The notes beneath the pieces were generated by a model, which had not been told where the DNA came from, did not search any database, and saw only the letters and a list, made by a program, of their open reading frames with translations. The translations under genes and the position numbers were made by a program. Below, piece after piece: positions 24,905 through 33,311 of a stretch of 64,000 nt of DNA; within the stretch, counting starts at the first letter, position 1, and every line of letters begins with the position of its first letter. Source of the DNA: an uncultured Bryobacteraceae bacterium (GTDB lineage Bacteria; Acidobacteriota; Terriglobia; Bryobacterales; Bryobacteraceae); assembly GCA_937920635.1 (NCBI GenBank), contig CAKZUE010000004.1, positions 57,156-121,155 of the forward strand, written 5' to 3'.

Positions 24905-26318
24905 ATGCGTGCCGAATTTCAGCGAGGGGCGCGATGAGGAGAAGGTGCGCGCCATCTCGCAGGCGATTGCGTCGGTTCCGGGCGCGGTGGTGCTGGACCT
25001 GGAGATGGACTCGGACCATCACCGCAGCGTTATCACCTTCGTGGCTCCGCCCGACGTTGCCGTCGAGGCGGCGCTGGCTGGAGCGGCGAAAGCCGTGGAG
25101 CTGATCGACCTGAGGCAGCACCGGGGAGCGCATCCGCGGATCGGCGCGCTCGACGTCCTGCCGTTCGTTCCGCTGTCTGGAGTCACGCTGGAGGAATGCG
25201 TGCGGCTGGCGGAGAGTGCCGCAGCCGAACTCTGGAGAAGGCTGCGGATTCCATGTTATCTCTACGAGGCCGCAGCCAGGCGCCCGGAACGGGTGCAACT
25301 GGAGAACATCCGGCGGGGGCAATTTGAGGCGTTGCGCGAGGAGATCGGAACCAATCCGGACCGGGCGCCCGACACGGGAGAGCCGGTGATCCATCCAACG
25401 GCGGGCGCGACGGTGGTGGGAGCGCGGAAGTTCCTCATCGCTTACAACATCAACCTGCGCACGCCAGATGTGGAAATCGCCAGACGGATCGCGAAGGCCA
25501 TCCGGTTTTCCTCGGGTGGCTACCGGCATGTGAAGGCGATGGGCGTGGACCTGGCCTCGCGGGGGCTGGCCCAGGTCTCGATGAACCTGACCGACTTCGA
25601 ATCCACGCCGGCGCACCGGGTTTTCGAAACAGTCAAGCGCGAAGCGGAGCGCCACGGGGTCCAGGTCGCAGGCAGCGAAATCGTTGGACTGATTCCCAGA
25701 AAAGCCTTGGAAATGACGGCGGAGTTCTATCTACAGATCGAAAATTTCAACTCGTCGCTCGTGTTGGAAAACCGGCTGGAACAGGCGATGGAGGAGCGCG
25801 GCGGACTGAAGGAGTTCCTCGACGCGCTGGCGGCGCCCGCGGGAGCGCCTGGAGGCGGAAGCGCGGCGGCAGCCTCCGCTGCGATGGCGGCGGCGCTGGG
25901 AGCGATGGTCGCGCGGCTCGCGAAGCTGGAAGCGGCGGAATTCGAACAGATGCGGGCTTTTTTCACAGAGGCGGTGGAGCGCGACGCGGCGGCCTTTCGC
26001 GAAGTCATGGCGGCATACCGGCGCCCGAAGGAAGAGCGGCAACCCTACGTTGAAAGCGCACTCCAGGGCGCCACAAGAGTGCCCCTCGAAGTCTTCGTCA
26101 AAGCCCGCGAACTCGAAGCGCGGCTGAATGAACTTCGCGCGGCCGCTCCTGCGAAATTCTCTTCCGACGTGGCCACGGCGCAGGCGCTGGCGAAGGCCGC
26201 GCGGGAGGGAGCGCGGGCGAACGTGGAGATCAATCTGGAATCCCTGCCTGAAGGGGAGTTCCGCGCGAAAGTCCAGGCGGCCCTGGCTGAGGCCGCGGAC
26301 AGCGGGCCGCTATCATAA
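24885..26318 (+). CDS. ftcD: Fused glutamate formimidoyltransferase / formimido-THF cyclodeaminase
   Basis: A 477-residue fusion. The formiminotransferase part (residues 1 to about 300) shows ECVPNFSEGRD, DSDHHRSVITFV, QHRGAHPRIGALDVLPFVP, NIRRGQFEAL and GLAQVSMNL. The cyclodeaminase part (about 310-477) shows LAAPAGAPGGGSAAAASAAM and the helical bundle to the end. Together they turn FIGLU plus THF into glutamate, 5,10-methenyl-THF and ammonia, feeding histidine carbon into the one-carbon pool. GAAGGAGA precedes the ATG. It is shorter than the vertebrate enzyme but holds both domains. Confidence 0.93.
   Translation: MARRLIECVPNFSEGRDEEKVRAISQAIASVPGAVVLDLEMDSDHHRSVITFVAPPDVAVEAALAGAAKAVELIDLRQHRGAHPRIGALDVLPFVPLSGVTLEECVRLAESAAAELWRRLRIPCYLYEAAARRPERVQLENIRRGQFEALREEIGTNPDRAPDTGEPVIHPTAGATVVGARKFLIAYNINLRTPDVEIARRIAKAIRFSSGGYRHVKAMGVDLASRGLAQVSMNLTDFESTPAHRVFETVKREAERHGVQVAGSEIVGLIPRKALEMTAEFYLQIENFNSSLVLENRLEQAMEERGGLKEFLDALAAPAGAPGGGSAAAASAAMAAALGAMVARLAKLEAAEFEQMRAFFTEAVERDAAAFREVMAAYRRPKEERQPYVESALQGATRVPLEVFVKARELEARLNELRAAAPAKFSSDVATAQALAKAAREGARANVEINLESLPEGEFRAKVQAALAEAADSGPLS
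26311..26316 (+). promoter_or_regulatory. -10-like TATCAT before lipA
   Basis: TATCAT overlaps the end of ftcD and ends 7 nt before the GTG start at 26324, allowing lipA its own leaderless transcript. Confidence 0.4.
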
Positions 26319-26323
26319 AGAGA

Positions 26324-27220
26324 GTGCTGATTTCCATCGACGCGAGACCCAGGCGTCCGGCGTGGCTGAAGGCGCCCGCGCCCGTGGGTGACCATTACAT
26401 GGAGCTGAAGCGGCTGGTGCGCGGCCTGCGGCTGCACACGGTTTGCGAATCGGCGGCGTGCCCGAACATCGGCGAGTGCTGGAATCACCGCACGGCGACG
26501 TTCATGATCCTCGGCAACTTCTGCACGCGCCGCTGCGGCTTCTGCGCGGTGCAGAAGGGAGCGCCGCTGGCCGTGGATCCGGACGAGCCGCGCCGCGTGG
26601 CCGAGGCGTGCCAGCATCTGGGGTTGCGCCATGCAGTGATCACCAGCGTGAACCGCGACGACCTCAAGGACGGCGGCGCCGGCCACTTTGCGGCGGTGAT
26701 CCGCGCCATCCGGGAGAAGATCCCGGGTTGCCGCGTGGAGGTGCTGGTGCCCGATTTTCAAGGCTCGCGCGAAGCGATGCGCACGGTGATGGACGCAGCG
26801 CCCGACGTGTTGAACCACAACATCGAGACCGTTCCCCGGCTGTACCGCGAAGTGCGCTTCGGGGCGCGCTACGAGCGCTCGCTGGAAATGCTGGCTTACG
26901 CGGCGGAATTGCGTCCCGATATTCCCACAAAATCCGGACTTATGGTGGGGCTGGGAGAGAGCGACGAGGAAGTCATCGAAGTGCTGCGGGACTTGCGGCG
27001 TCACGGGGTGCGGATCGTGACCATCGGACAATACCTGCGGCCGACTCTCCGGCACCTGCCAGTGCTTCGTTATGTGACTCCGGAGCAATTCGCCGAATAT
27101 AAAAGCGCGGCGCTGGAAATGGGGTTCGATCACGCCGAATCCGGCCCGTTCGTGCGATCCTCTTACCACGCGGCGGAAGCCGTGGCCGATGCTTCAGAGA
27201 CCGGCCCGGAGGCGGGCTGA
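26324..27220 (+). CDS. lipA: Lipoyl synthase
   Basis: A 298-residue radical SAM enzyme inserting two sulfurs into octanoyl-protein to make lipoate. Both Fe-S clusters are visible: the auxiliary cluster Cys41, Cys46 and Cys52 (CESAACPNIGEC) and the SAM cluster Cys67, Cys71 and Cys74 (CTRRCGFC). RSSYHA near the C-terminus carries the conserved Ser ligand. The start is GTG at 26324, 5 bp after ftcD. Its 3' end overlaps the convergent secreted-protein gene by 27 bp. lipB is not in the window. Confidence 0.96.
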   Translation: MLISIDARPRRPAWLKAPAPVGDHYMELKRLVRGLRLHTVCESAACPNIGECWNHRTATFMILGNFCTRRCGFCAVQKGAPLAVDPDEPRRVAEACQHLGLRHAVITSVNRDDLKDGGAGHFAAVIRAIREKIPGCRVEVLVPDFQGSREAMRTVMDAAPDVLNHNIETVPRLYREVRFGARYERSLEMLAYAAELRPDIPTKSGLMVGLGESDEEVIEVLRDLRRHGVRIVTIGQYLRPTLRHLPVLRYVTPEQFAEYKSAALEMGFDHAESGPFVRSSYHAAEAVADASETGPEAG

Positions 27221-28177
27221 GGCGGATCCGAGCCAGGTGTCAAAGCTGTTTTCCATCTGAGCCCGGAGACTGCTCGTATCAGTTTCCACCGCCTCCAGAC
27301 GCAACCGGAGGAAAGACCGCGGCTGGAGCTCGATTCGCAGGGGAAGCGAGGGGCGGGCCTGCGGGTCGTGCCAGATGGCGAAGCGGGAGCGGCTGTTGGT
27401 GGACTCATCGACGGTTTCGGCGTCGAAACGCATCACAGTCCTGCCGGGCTCAATGAGGCTGCGCGAAGCAAACTCCCGGCTCGCTTTGGGGTCGGCGGAG
27501 CGGCGCCACACGAGGTGCCGCGGATTCCGTCCGTAGAGGAAGGCCGTCTCCCCTCTGGGCTCTGCGCTTTCCAGCAGCCGGCTCAGGGTGAGCAGGAAGG
27601 TCTCCGCGGTGGACTTGCGGGGAGGCGCGGCAGGGGCTGGGGCGAGCTCCTCAAAGGCCCGGGTCGAAGCGGCCAGACATTGCGGCCAGACGGACCAGCC
27701 GGCCCCGGCTTCCAGGTCAAGGTTGGCCAGACGCGAGAGGTGGCTGCCTCCGCGCAGCTCGCCGCTGATGGTGACAACCGGTACGCCGCCGCCGCCAGCA
27801 TGCAAGGCGCGTTCCGCTTCCTTGAGATTCTTCTCGTCCGCCCGGGTCATGAAGCCAAAGTATTGCGCCTCCGGCTTGCCGCCGGCGGCGGCGCGGATCG
27901 ATTCGCTGAAGTAGCCGAAGCGGTTCAGGCCGCGCGCCCGCTCAGGACGCGAGCCGGCGGCGAAGGCGAAGCGGAGGCGGCGCTCTTCGGTCGAGCCCTC
28001 TTCGTGACAGTACAACACGCCTTCCCCCACGTCGGCTCGCGTGAAAATCGGCCTGGAAAACAGCACGATGACCGCGTCGACGCGGTACGCCAGAACGCGG
28101 CCATGGGCGGCGGCAAAAGCACGTGTTCCCGCGAAAAGGGCGCTGAGGCAGGCAAGGAAGCCTCTTCGGGTTGTCAT
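27194..28177 (-). CDS. Tat-type secreted hypothetical protein
   Basis: A 327-residue protein with an N-terminus MTTRRGFLACLSALFAGTRA, a twin-arginine-like signal (TRRGFL plus a hydrophobic stretch, cleavage near AFA-AA). I recognise no domain in the rest; composition is normal, with alternating beta-like stretches. It is translationally coupled to the glycosyltransferase gene upstream (4-bp ATGA overlap), so a role at the envelope with a glycan is conceivable but unproven. Confidence 0.7.
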   Translation of the reverse strand: MTTRRGFLACLSALFAGTRAFAAAHGRVLAYRVDAVIVLFSRPIFTRADVGEGVLYCHEEGSTEERRLRFAFAAGSRPERARGLNRFGYFSESIRAAAGGKPEAQYFGFMTRADEKNLKEAERALHAGGGGVPVVTISGELRGGSHLSRLANLDLEAGAGWSVWPQCLAASTRAFEELAPAPAAPPRKSTAETFLLTLSRLLESAEPRGETAFLYGRNPRHLVWRRSADPKASREFASRSLIEPGRTVMRFDAETVDESTNSRSRFAIWHDPQARPSLPLRIELQPRSFLRLRLEAVETDTSSLRAQMENSFDTWLGSASARLRAGL

Positions 28178-29469
28178 TGCACCTCCATTCCCAGCCAGTT
28201 GCCGGGGGTCGAGATGAAAGCGGGCGGCGCAGCCGGCGCCCAGTCGTCCCGGTGCACGGAGCCGGCCAGCTCCCGGTAGAGTTCAAAATACCTGGCCACG
28301 ACCCGGGGCCAATTGTGCGCTTCGGCGGTTTTGCGCGCCTCGGCCAGTTTCGCTTCCCGCCCAGGCGCGCCCGGCGAGGCGTCACGCACCGCGGCGGCCA
28401 GGGAGCGGGCGTTGGGGCAGGCCAGCCAGGCGTTGCCGCGATGTGCGTAGGAGAGCAGTCCGCCGGAGTTTGGCGCAGCCAATGCGAGGCCGGATGCCAT
28501 GGCCTCCAGCGGGGAGATGCCGTACGGCTCGGCCGGGTTCGGGTGGAGAAACACATCGCAGTTGGCATAAATGTCGGCGAGGCGCTCCCGGCTGGCGATA
28601 TGGCCGAGGAATGTCACCAGTCCCGGCAGACGCCTGCGCGACTCTTCGCGCAGGGACGGTTCGAGAATTCCGCTGCCCGCGATGAGCAGCCGGTATTGCC
28701 GTTTCGAGTCCCGGGCGAGTTCTTCGAGGGTGTCCAGCAGCAGCGGCAGGTGCTTTTCAGGAACCAGTCGCCCGGAATAGAGAACCAGCACCGCGTCGTC
28801 CGGGGCGGCGGCAAGCCAGAGGAGTTGACGGCGGACAAGCGGCGACCGCCGGGAGGGCCGGAAAAAGGCGGCATCCACCCCCATGCCGCGGATCCAGACC
28901 GCACGGGAGCGCTTATGGCCGCGGGCAGCCTCGCGCAGTTCCTCGGCGGTGTAGTCCGAAACGGTGATGTGGTGATCGAACATGGGGAAATAGAGCCACT
29001 TCATGTAGCGGCGGGCGAACCAGCGGGCGGCCTTGTGGCGGCCGATGTAAGCGAGCATATTGGCGTCCATGCGTTCGCAACTGAGGCCGACGGTGGCGGG
29101 ACGGAAGCCGATGCCGGGAAGACGGCGCGTTCGCAGCAGCCCAGCCAGATAATTCAAGGTGTATTTGTCACAAGCCTCGACCAGGTCCGGCCGCTCCGAC
29201 TGGAGAATGCGGCGCACTTCGCCGTGTGGCAGCAGGTAGGAAGAGGGATGAATCATCCGGTAGGCGCCGTTGAAAGGCGCCCGTGGAGAGCGGACGTAAT
29301 AGATGCGGGACCAAGAGTTTGGAGTTTCCGTGCGGCTGAAGGCGGCAGGAACAACGAGGCGGACCTGGCAGCCGGCGTCCGGTGCGGCGGAGAGCAGAGC
29401 ACGGTAAAACGTGGCGACGCCGCCGGAGGACTCGTGAAAGGCGTTAGTAAGATGCAGCGTCTTCACCAT
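28174..29469 (-). CDS. GT4-type glycosyltransferase
   Basis: A 431-residue group 1 (GT-B) glycosyltransferase. The N-terminal acceptor domain begins LHLTNAFHESSGGVATFYRA. The C-terminal donor domain has LVLYSGRLVPEKHLPLLL, then HPNPAEPYGISPLEAMASG, which holds the E-x7-E motif of retaining GT4 enzymes. It likely adds a sugar to a cell-surface glycan or lipid. A start at 29532 is also possible; it has GGAAGG just upstream and would add 21 residues. The stop overlaps the downstream gene's ATG by 4 bp. Confidence 0.88.
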   Translation of the reverse strand: MVKTLHLTNAFHESSGGVATFYRALLSAAPDAGCQVRLVVPAAFSRTETPNSWSRIYYVRSPRAPFNGAYRMIHPSSYLLPHGEVRRILQSERPDLVEACDKYTLNYLAGLLRTRRLPGIGFRPATVGLSCERMDANMLAYIGRHKAARWFARRYMKWLYFPMFDHHITVSDYTAEELREAARGHKRSRAVWIRGMGVDAAFFRPSRRSPLVRRQLLWLAAAPDDAVLVLYSGRLVPEKHLPLLLDTLEELARDSKRQYRLLIAGSGILEPSLREESRRRLPGLVTFLGHIASRERLADIYANCDVFLHPNPAEPYGISPLEAMASGLALAAPNSGGLLSYAHRGNAWLACPNARSLAAAVRDASPGAPGREAKLAEARKTAEAHNWPRVVARYFELYRELAGSVHRDDWAPAAPPAFISTPGNWLGMEVQ

Positions 29470-29564
29470 AGCAGGATTCAGAAGACCCGTGCCGGCAGGC
29501 GCCTTCGGGAGCCTGCGGTCATTTCCATGCATAGTCCTTCCAGATTCCAGCCATATAACAAATC

Positions 29565-29578
29565 AACAAACTTTTGTT
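29565..29578. promoter_or_regulatory. AT-rich palindrome AACAAA-CT-TTTGTT
   Basis: A perfect 6+6 inverted repeat with a 2-bp centre, in an AT-rich patch (about 29545-29590) that stands out in this GC-rich window. It lies between the glycosyltransferase and a small membrane-protein gene and may be an operator or promoter region for either. Confidence 0.35.
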
Positions 29579-29670
29579 TTATTTCACAACGGGCCCGGGA
29601 GCGGACAGCACGCCATGACAGCGAACTTTTCAGGCCGCAGCAACGTATGGATCAGCGAGGAGGTGGCCCG

Positions 29671-29865
29671 ATGGCCGGGTTCCTGCTGTTCTGCATCCTG
29701 GCGGTGCTGTGCTGGCCGCTGGCGCTGCTGGCGTTGATCCTGTATCCGATCGTGTGGCTGCTGCTGCTGCCCTTCAGTCTGGCCGGCATGGCCGTCAAAG
29801 GCGTGTTCGAGCTGATCGGCGCGCTCTTTCTGCTGCCGGCGAAGATCATCAAAGCCATTCTGTGA
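29671..29865 (+). CDS. Small hydrophobic membrane protein
   Basis: A 64-residue protein that is almost entirely hydrophobic. Two probable TM helices are FLLFCILAVLCWPLALLALI and LLLLPFSLAGMAVKG onward, followed by a short basic end (PAKIIKAIL). AGGAGG lies 7 nt before the ATG at 29671, an ideal ribosome site, which argues strongly that it is real. The frame upstream of this ATG is antisense to the glycosyltransferase. Function unknown; a role in membrane stress is one possibility. Confidence 0.75.
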   Translation: MAGFLLFCILAVLCWPLALLALILYPIVWLLLLPFSLAGMAVKGVFELIGALFLLPAKIIKAIL

Positions 29866-30145
29866 GCGGCCGGCGGCGGACCCCGTTTCTCCCGGCTTGC
29901 ATGAAGCTGTCAACCAGGGGAGAATCGTGCATCCGTGGCCGGTAATGGCCGCGCAAAATTCAGCATGGTTTCGAATTCGGAGGTCAATCGCCGCGCCGGA
30001 TGGCGGCAAGGCGTCACGCTGTGCCGCCAGCCCGGCCGACCCAGTTTTCCTGTTCGGACGTGCCGCCGGCGGCGGCGTGGGTCACAATTCACCCTTTTTC
30101 GCTTCCCACCCGGATCAGAATTGCAGTATCCTTGAGGCAAGTGCA

Positions 30146-30499
30146 GTGATCCATTACTGGGTTCGTTTCCTGGCAACGATCGGCTTGGCCGCCGCCATGC
30201 TCGGCGCCCCATGCCGCAACTGCGCGCCCAAGGAAGATCCCAAGCCGCACTGCGGCCATGACTGCTGCCCGAAGCCGAAGCCGGACCACGAATCAAAACC
30301 CTGCTCCTGGCAACCTGCTGGCTTCGACGCCATCGAGAAGTCGAAGGAATCCGTCTCACCGGACTGGCAGGCCTCCGCTTTCGTCCCGCTGCAACTGGAA
30401 TCCGGCGCGCAGGCGCTGAAACGGCCGGCGGGCCTCTTTCTCGATGACCTGCCCCCTCCACAGCCTCCGCCCGCCACTCTCATCCCCCTGAGAATCTGA
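30146..30499 (+). CDS. Exported Cys/His-rich small protein, head of the copper efflux unit
   Basis: A 117-residue protein starting at GTG 30146 with TTGAGG upstream. Residues about 5-21 (WVRFLATIGLAAAMLGA) form a signal peptide. The mature N-terminus is packed with possible metal ligands: Cys23, 26, 36, 40, 41 and 53, and His35, 38 and 48, in CRNCAPKEDPKPHCGHDCC and around it. The rest is Pro-rich. No known family is recognised. Its position 217 bp ahead of cusC-, cusB- and cusA-like genes suggests a periplasmic Cu(I)/Ag(I) binding or sensing protein; this is inference. Confidence 0.65.
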   Translation: MIHYWVRFLATIGLAAAMLGAPCRNCAPKEDPKPHCGHDCCPKPKPDHESKPCSWQPAGFDAIEKSKESVSPDWQASAFVPLQLESGAQALKRPAGLFLDDLPPPQPPPATLIPLRI

Positions 30500-30715
30500 T
30501 CCACCTCCGCGCCCCGGCGATGCGTGCGCCGGGAGACGCGCCTGCCGTGTCCGTTTGGCCGCTCAAACCGCCTGAATTGCGCCTGTGTGCAACACGGCCG
30601 GTCTTTCCGGATGCCGGCATGGCCGCCGGCTGAAGCTGCTATGGCTGGCGCGCTCCTCATGCGCGGGTCAGCCGCTGATTGTCCTGTCCAGGGAGCACAA
30701 CAGGAGGTGGATGTT

Positions 30716-31951
30716 ATGGTTCAAACATTTCTGCTTGCGTTTGTTATGGCCGGCGGCGGCCAGGGCCCTCTGGCCCGCCTCATCGAAGAGGCGCTGGAGC
30801 GCAACCCGGAAATCCTCGCCGCGCGGAAGAGGCTGGAAGCGGCCAGGCAGCGCCCCGCGCAGGCGGCCAGCCTTCCCGATCCGATGTTCTCGCTCGGCTA
30901 CACGAGCATCGGCGGGCCGCTTCCGGGCCAGGGGCTGGGCCGCGAACCGATGGCGCGGGCTGGATTCATGGGCTCGCAAACGCTGCCCGCTCCCGGCAAA
31001 CGCGGACTTCGCCGCCAGATCGCGCTCGAAGAGGCGGGCGTGGCGGGGCAGGAATACCAGGCCGTGCAGGCGTCCGTCGCCGCCCGCGTCAAGGCCGCCT
31101 GGTATGAACTCGACCACGCCTGGGCCATGCTCGACATCCTGGCGCGGAACCGGGCGCTGCTGGACCGCCTGTTCCAGTTGGCTTCGGCGCGCTACCAGGC
31201 AGGACAGGGTTCGCAGAAGGAATTGATCGAGGCGCAGGCGCGGCTGACGCTGCTCGAGGCCAAACAGGCTTCGCTCGAACAACAGCGGCGCCGCAGCGAG
31301 GCGGAAATCAACGCCCTGCTCGCCCGCCCGCTGGAGACGGACGTGCCCCGCCCGCCCGGCGGTGAGCCGCGTGAATCACTGATCCCGCTCGACGAACTGT
31401 ACGAACGCGCGCGCCTGTGGTCGCCGATCGTCGCCGCGCAGCGCCACTCGGTCCGCCGCACGGAGCTGGCCATGCAGCTCGCCCGCAAGGAGGCTGTGCC
31501 GGACATCACCCTGGCGGCTGGCTACTCGAACATGGGCGGCATGCCGCCGATGTTTGAGGCGCGCATCGAACTGCCTCTGCCGTTCTTCACCCGCGCGCGC
31601 CAGCGCGCTGCGGTCGCCGAGCAGTTCCACTCCGCCGAAGCATCGCGGCGCGCCTACCAAGCTACCGGCAACGCGCTTCTGTTCCGCATCAGGGACGAGT
31701 GGCTGGCGAGTTCCGCCGCCTGGCGCCTGTTGCGGATCTACTCCACCACGCTGGTTCCTCAAACCGCGCTGGCGCTGGAGGCGGCGCTGGCCGGTTACGA
31801 GTCCGGCCGCGGCAGCTTTTCCGAGGTGCTCGATCAGGCGCGCGCCATGCTCGATGCCGAAGAAAGCTACCATACGGCGCTGCGCGACTACCACCTGGCG
31901 CTGGTCCGGCTGGAAGAGATGACCGGCGCAGAGCTGACCGGAGAGGAGTGA
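30716..31951 (+). CDS. TolC/CusC-like outer-membrane efflux protein
   Basis: A 411-residue outer-membrane factor of the OEP family forming the exit duct of an RND efflux pump. The signal is short (MVQTFLLAFVMAGGGQG). The two OEP repeats are visible as LIEEALERNPEILAARKRLE and LDELYERARLWSPIVAAQRH, with long coiled-coil helices between. MFSLGYTSIGG and ITLAAGYSNMGGMPP are beta-barrel strands, and the protein is Met-rich at the second. AGGAGG precedes ATG 30716; the frame upstream is not conserved. cusB follows after 4 bp. Confidence 0.88.
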   Translation: MVQTFLLAFVMAGGGQGPLARLIEEALERNPEILAARKRLEAARQRPAQAASLPDPMFSLGYTSIGGPLPGQGLGREPMARAGFMGSQTLPAPGKRGLRRQIALEEAGVAGQEYQAVQASVAARVKAAWYELDHAWAMLDILARNRALLDRLFQLASARYQAGQGSQKELIEAQARLTLLEAKQASLEQQRRRSEAEINALLARPLETDVPRPPGGEPRESLIPLDELYERARLWSPIVAAQRHSVRRTELAMQLARKEAVPDITLAAGYSNMGGMPPMFEARIELPLPFFTRARQRAAVAEQFHSAEASRRAYQATGNALLFRIRDEWLASSAAWRLLRIYSTTLVPQTALALEAALAGYESGRGSFSEVLDQARAMLDAEESYHTALRDYHLALVRLEEMTGAELTGEE

Positions 31952-31955
31952 CCCC

Positions 31956-33311
31956 ATGCGGCGCACGATTTTCGTTCTGCTGTTGCTCGCGGCGGGATTC
32001 GCCGGCGGCTATCTCGCGCGCGAGGCTCGGCTGCCGGAGTGGCTTCACCGCCACGGCAAGGAAGAGCAAAAGAAGGGCTACCACTGCCCCATGCATCCTC
32101 AGGTCCGCTCGGACCGCCCGGGCGACTGCCCCATCTGCGGCATGAAGCTCGTCCCCGACGAGGAACCCAAACAGGCCGCGCCGGAACGCCCAAAACAAAA
32201 CGGCCGGATTCTGTACTATCGCGATCCGGCGGCGCCCGACTACCGGAGCGACCGGCCCGGCTTCAATCCCGAAACAGGCAACGAGCTTCAACCCGTGTAC
32301 GAAGAAGACGCTTCCGCCGCGGTGATGGCGCCGCCCGAAAAGCTCCGTCTGATGGGCGTGGGCACGGTGGAAGCCGCGCCCCGCACCCTGGGCGAACCGC
32401 TGCTGGTCACCGGCCGCGTCGCCGCCGATGAAAGGCGCATCTTCCGCGTGGAAACGCGCCTGGAGGGCTGGATCGAAGACGTGCGCGCCGATTTTGCGGG
32501 CCGCCTCGTGCGCAAAGGTGAAACGCTGCTGACGCTTTACAGCCCGGAACTCTACGCCACGCAGCGCGAGTATCTCCTCGCCCGCAAGGCGCGGCGGGAT
32601 CTGGCGCGCGCGGCTGTCGCGGGCGCCCCCGAGGCCGCCGAGGCCATGCTCCGCGCGGCACGGCAGCGCCTGGAGCATCACTTCGCGCTGGAACCCGCGT
32701 TGATTGAGCAGATCGAGCGCACCGGCGAGCCGGTACGTGCCGTGCCGGTGCGCGCGCCCGCCGCCGGATTCGTCCTCGAGCGCAAAGCGTTCGCCGGCCA
32801 GATGGTGAAGCCCGGCATGGATCTGTACACGCTCGCCGACCTGAGCCGCGTCTGGGTGCTTGCCTCCGTGCCCGAGCCCGATCTGGCCCTGGTGCGCGAG
32901 GGCTCGCGCGCGGTGATCACGGCCAGCTTCGCGCCGCGGCTGCGCCGCGCGGCCGTGGTGACGCAGATCCAGCCGCGCGCCGACGCAGGCTCGCGCACGC
33001 TCGACGTGCGGCTCGAACTCGACAACGAGGATCTGGCGCTGCGCCCGGAACTCTTCGTGCAGGTCGCCTTGGGCCGCTCACGCGCGGCGCGCGTGGCCGT
33101 GCCGGAGGATGCCCTGATCGACCGCGGATTCGAACAGGTGGTCTACGTCGAGACAGAGCCGGGCGTCTACGTGCCGCGCCGCGTCGCCGCTGGCGAGCGC
33201 GGCGGCGGCTGGGCGGAGATTCTCGAAGGGCTCAAAGCCGGAGAGCGCGTCGCCGCCAGCGGCGCGTTTCTGATCGACAGCGAGAGCCGGATGAGGAGCG
33301 GCGCGCGATGA
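31956..33311 (+). CDS. cusB: CusB-like periplasmic adaptor with heavy-metal-binding domain
   Basis: A 451-residue membrane-fusion protein linking the RND pump to the outer-membrane channel. After an N-terminal TM/signal (FVLLLLAAGFAGGYLA), residues 42-67 form a heavy-metal-binding domain (YHCPMHP, then DCPICGMKL). A second, Cys-free copy follows (YYRDPAAPDYRSDRPGFNPE). Barrel-sandwich, helical-hairpin and beta-barrel parts come after (RVETRLEGWIEDV, VPVRAPAAGFVLERKA). Family knowledge ties this domain to Cu/Ag or Co/Zn/Cd delivery. It overlaps cusA by 4 bp. Confidence 0.92.
   Translation: MRRTIFVLLLLAAGFAGGYLAREARLPEWLHRHGKEEQKKGYHCPMHPQVRSDRPGDCPICGMKLVPDEEPKQAAPERPKQNGRILYYRDPAAPDYRSDRPGFNPETGNELQPVYEEDASAAVMAPPEKLRLMGVGTVEAAPRTLGEPLLVTGRVAADERRIFRVETRLEGWIEDVRADFAGRLVRKGETLLTLYSPELYATQREYLLARKARRDLARAAVAGAPEAAEAMLRAARQRLEHHFALEPALIEQIERTGEPVRAVPVRAPAAGFVLERKAFAGQMVKPGMDLYTLADLSRVWVLASVPEPDLALVREGSRAVITASFAPRLRRAAVVTQIQPRADAGSRTLDVRLELDNEDLALRPELFVQVALGRSRAARVAVPEDALIDRGFEQVVYVETEPGVYVPRRVAAGERGGGWAEILEGLKAGERVAASGAFLIDSESRMRSGAR

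Noticed and set aside
28171..29670. Plus-strand frame opposite the glycosyltransferase
   Set aside because: Antisense of a conserved gene. Only its last 64 codons, after an AGGAGG site, are kept as a real small membrane-protein gene.
30500..30715. A further small gene between the Cys/His-rich gene and cusC
   Set aside because: Open frames exist, but none has a ribosome site, a signal peptide or protein-like composition; it looks like untranslated leader.
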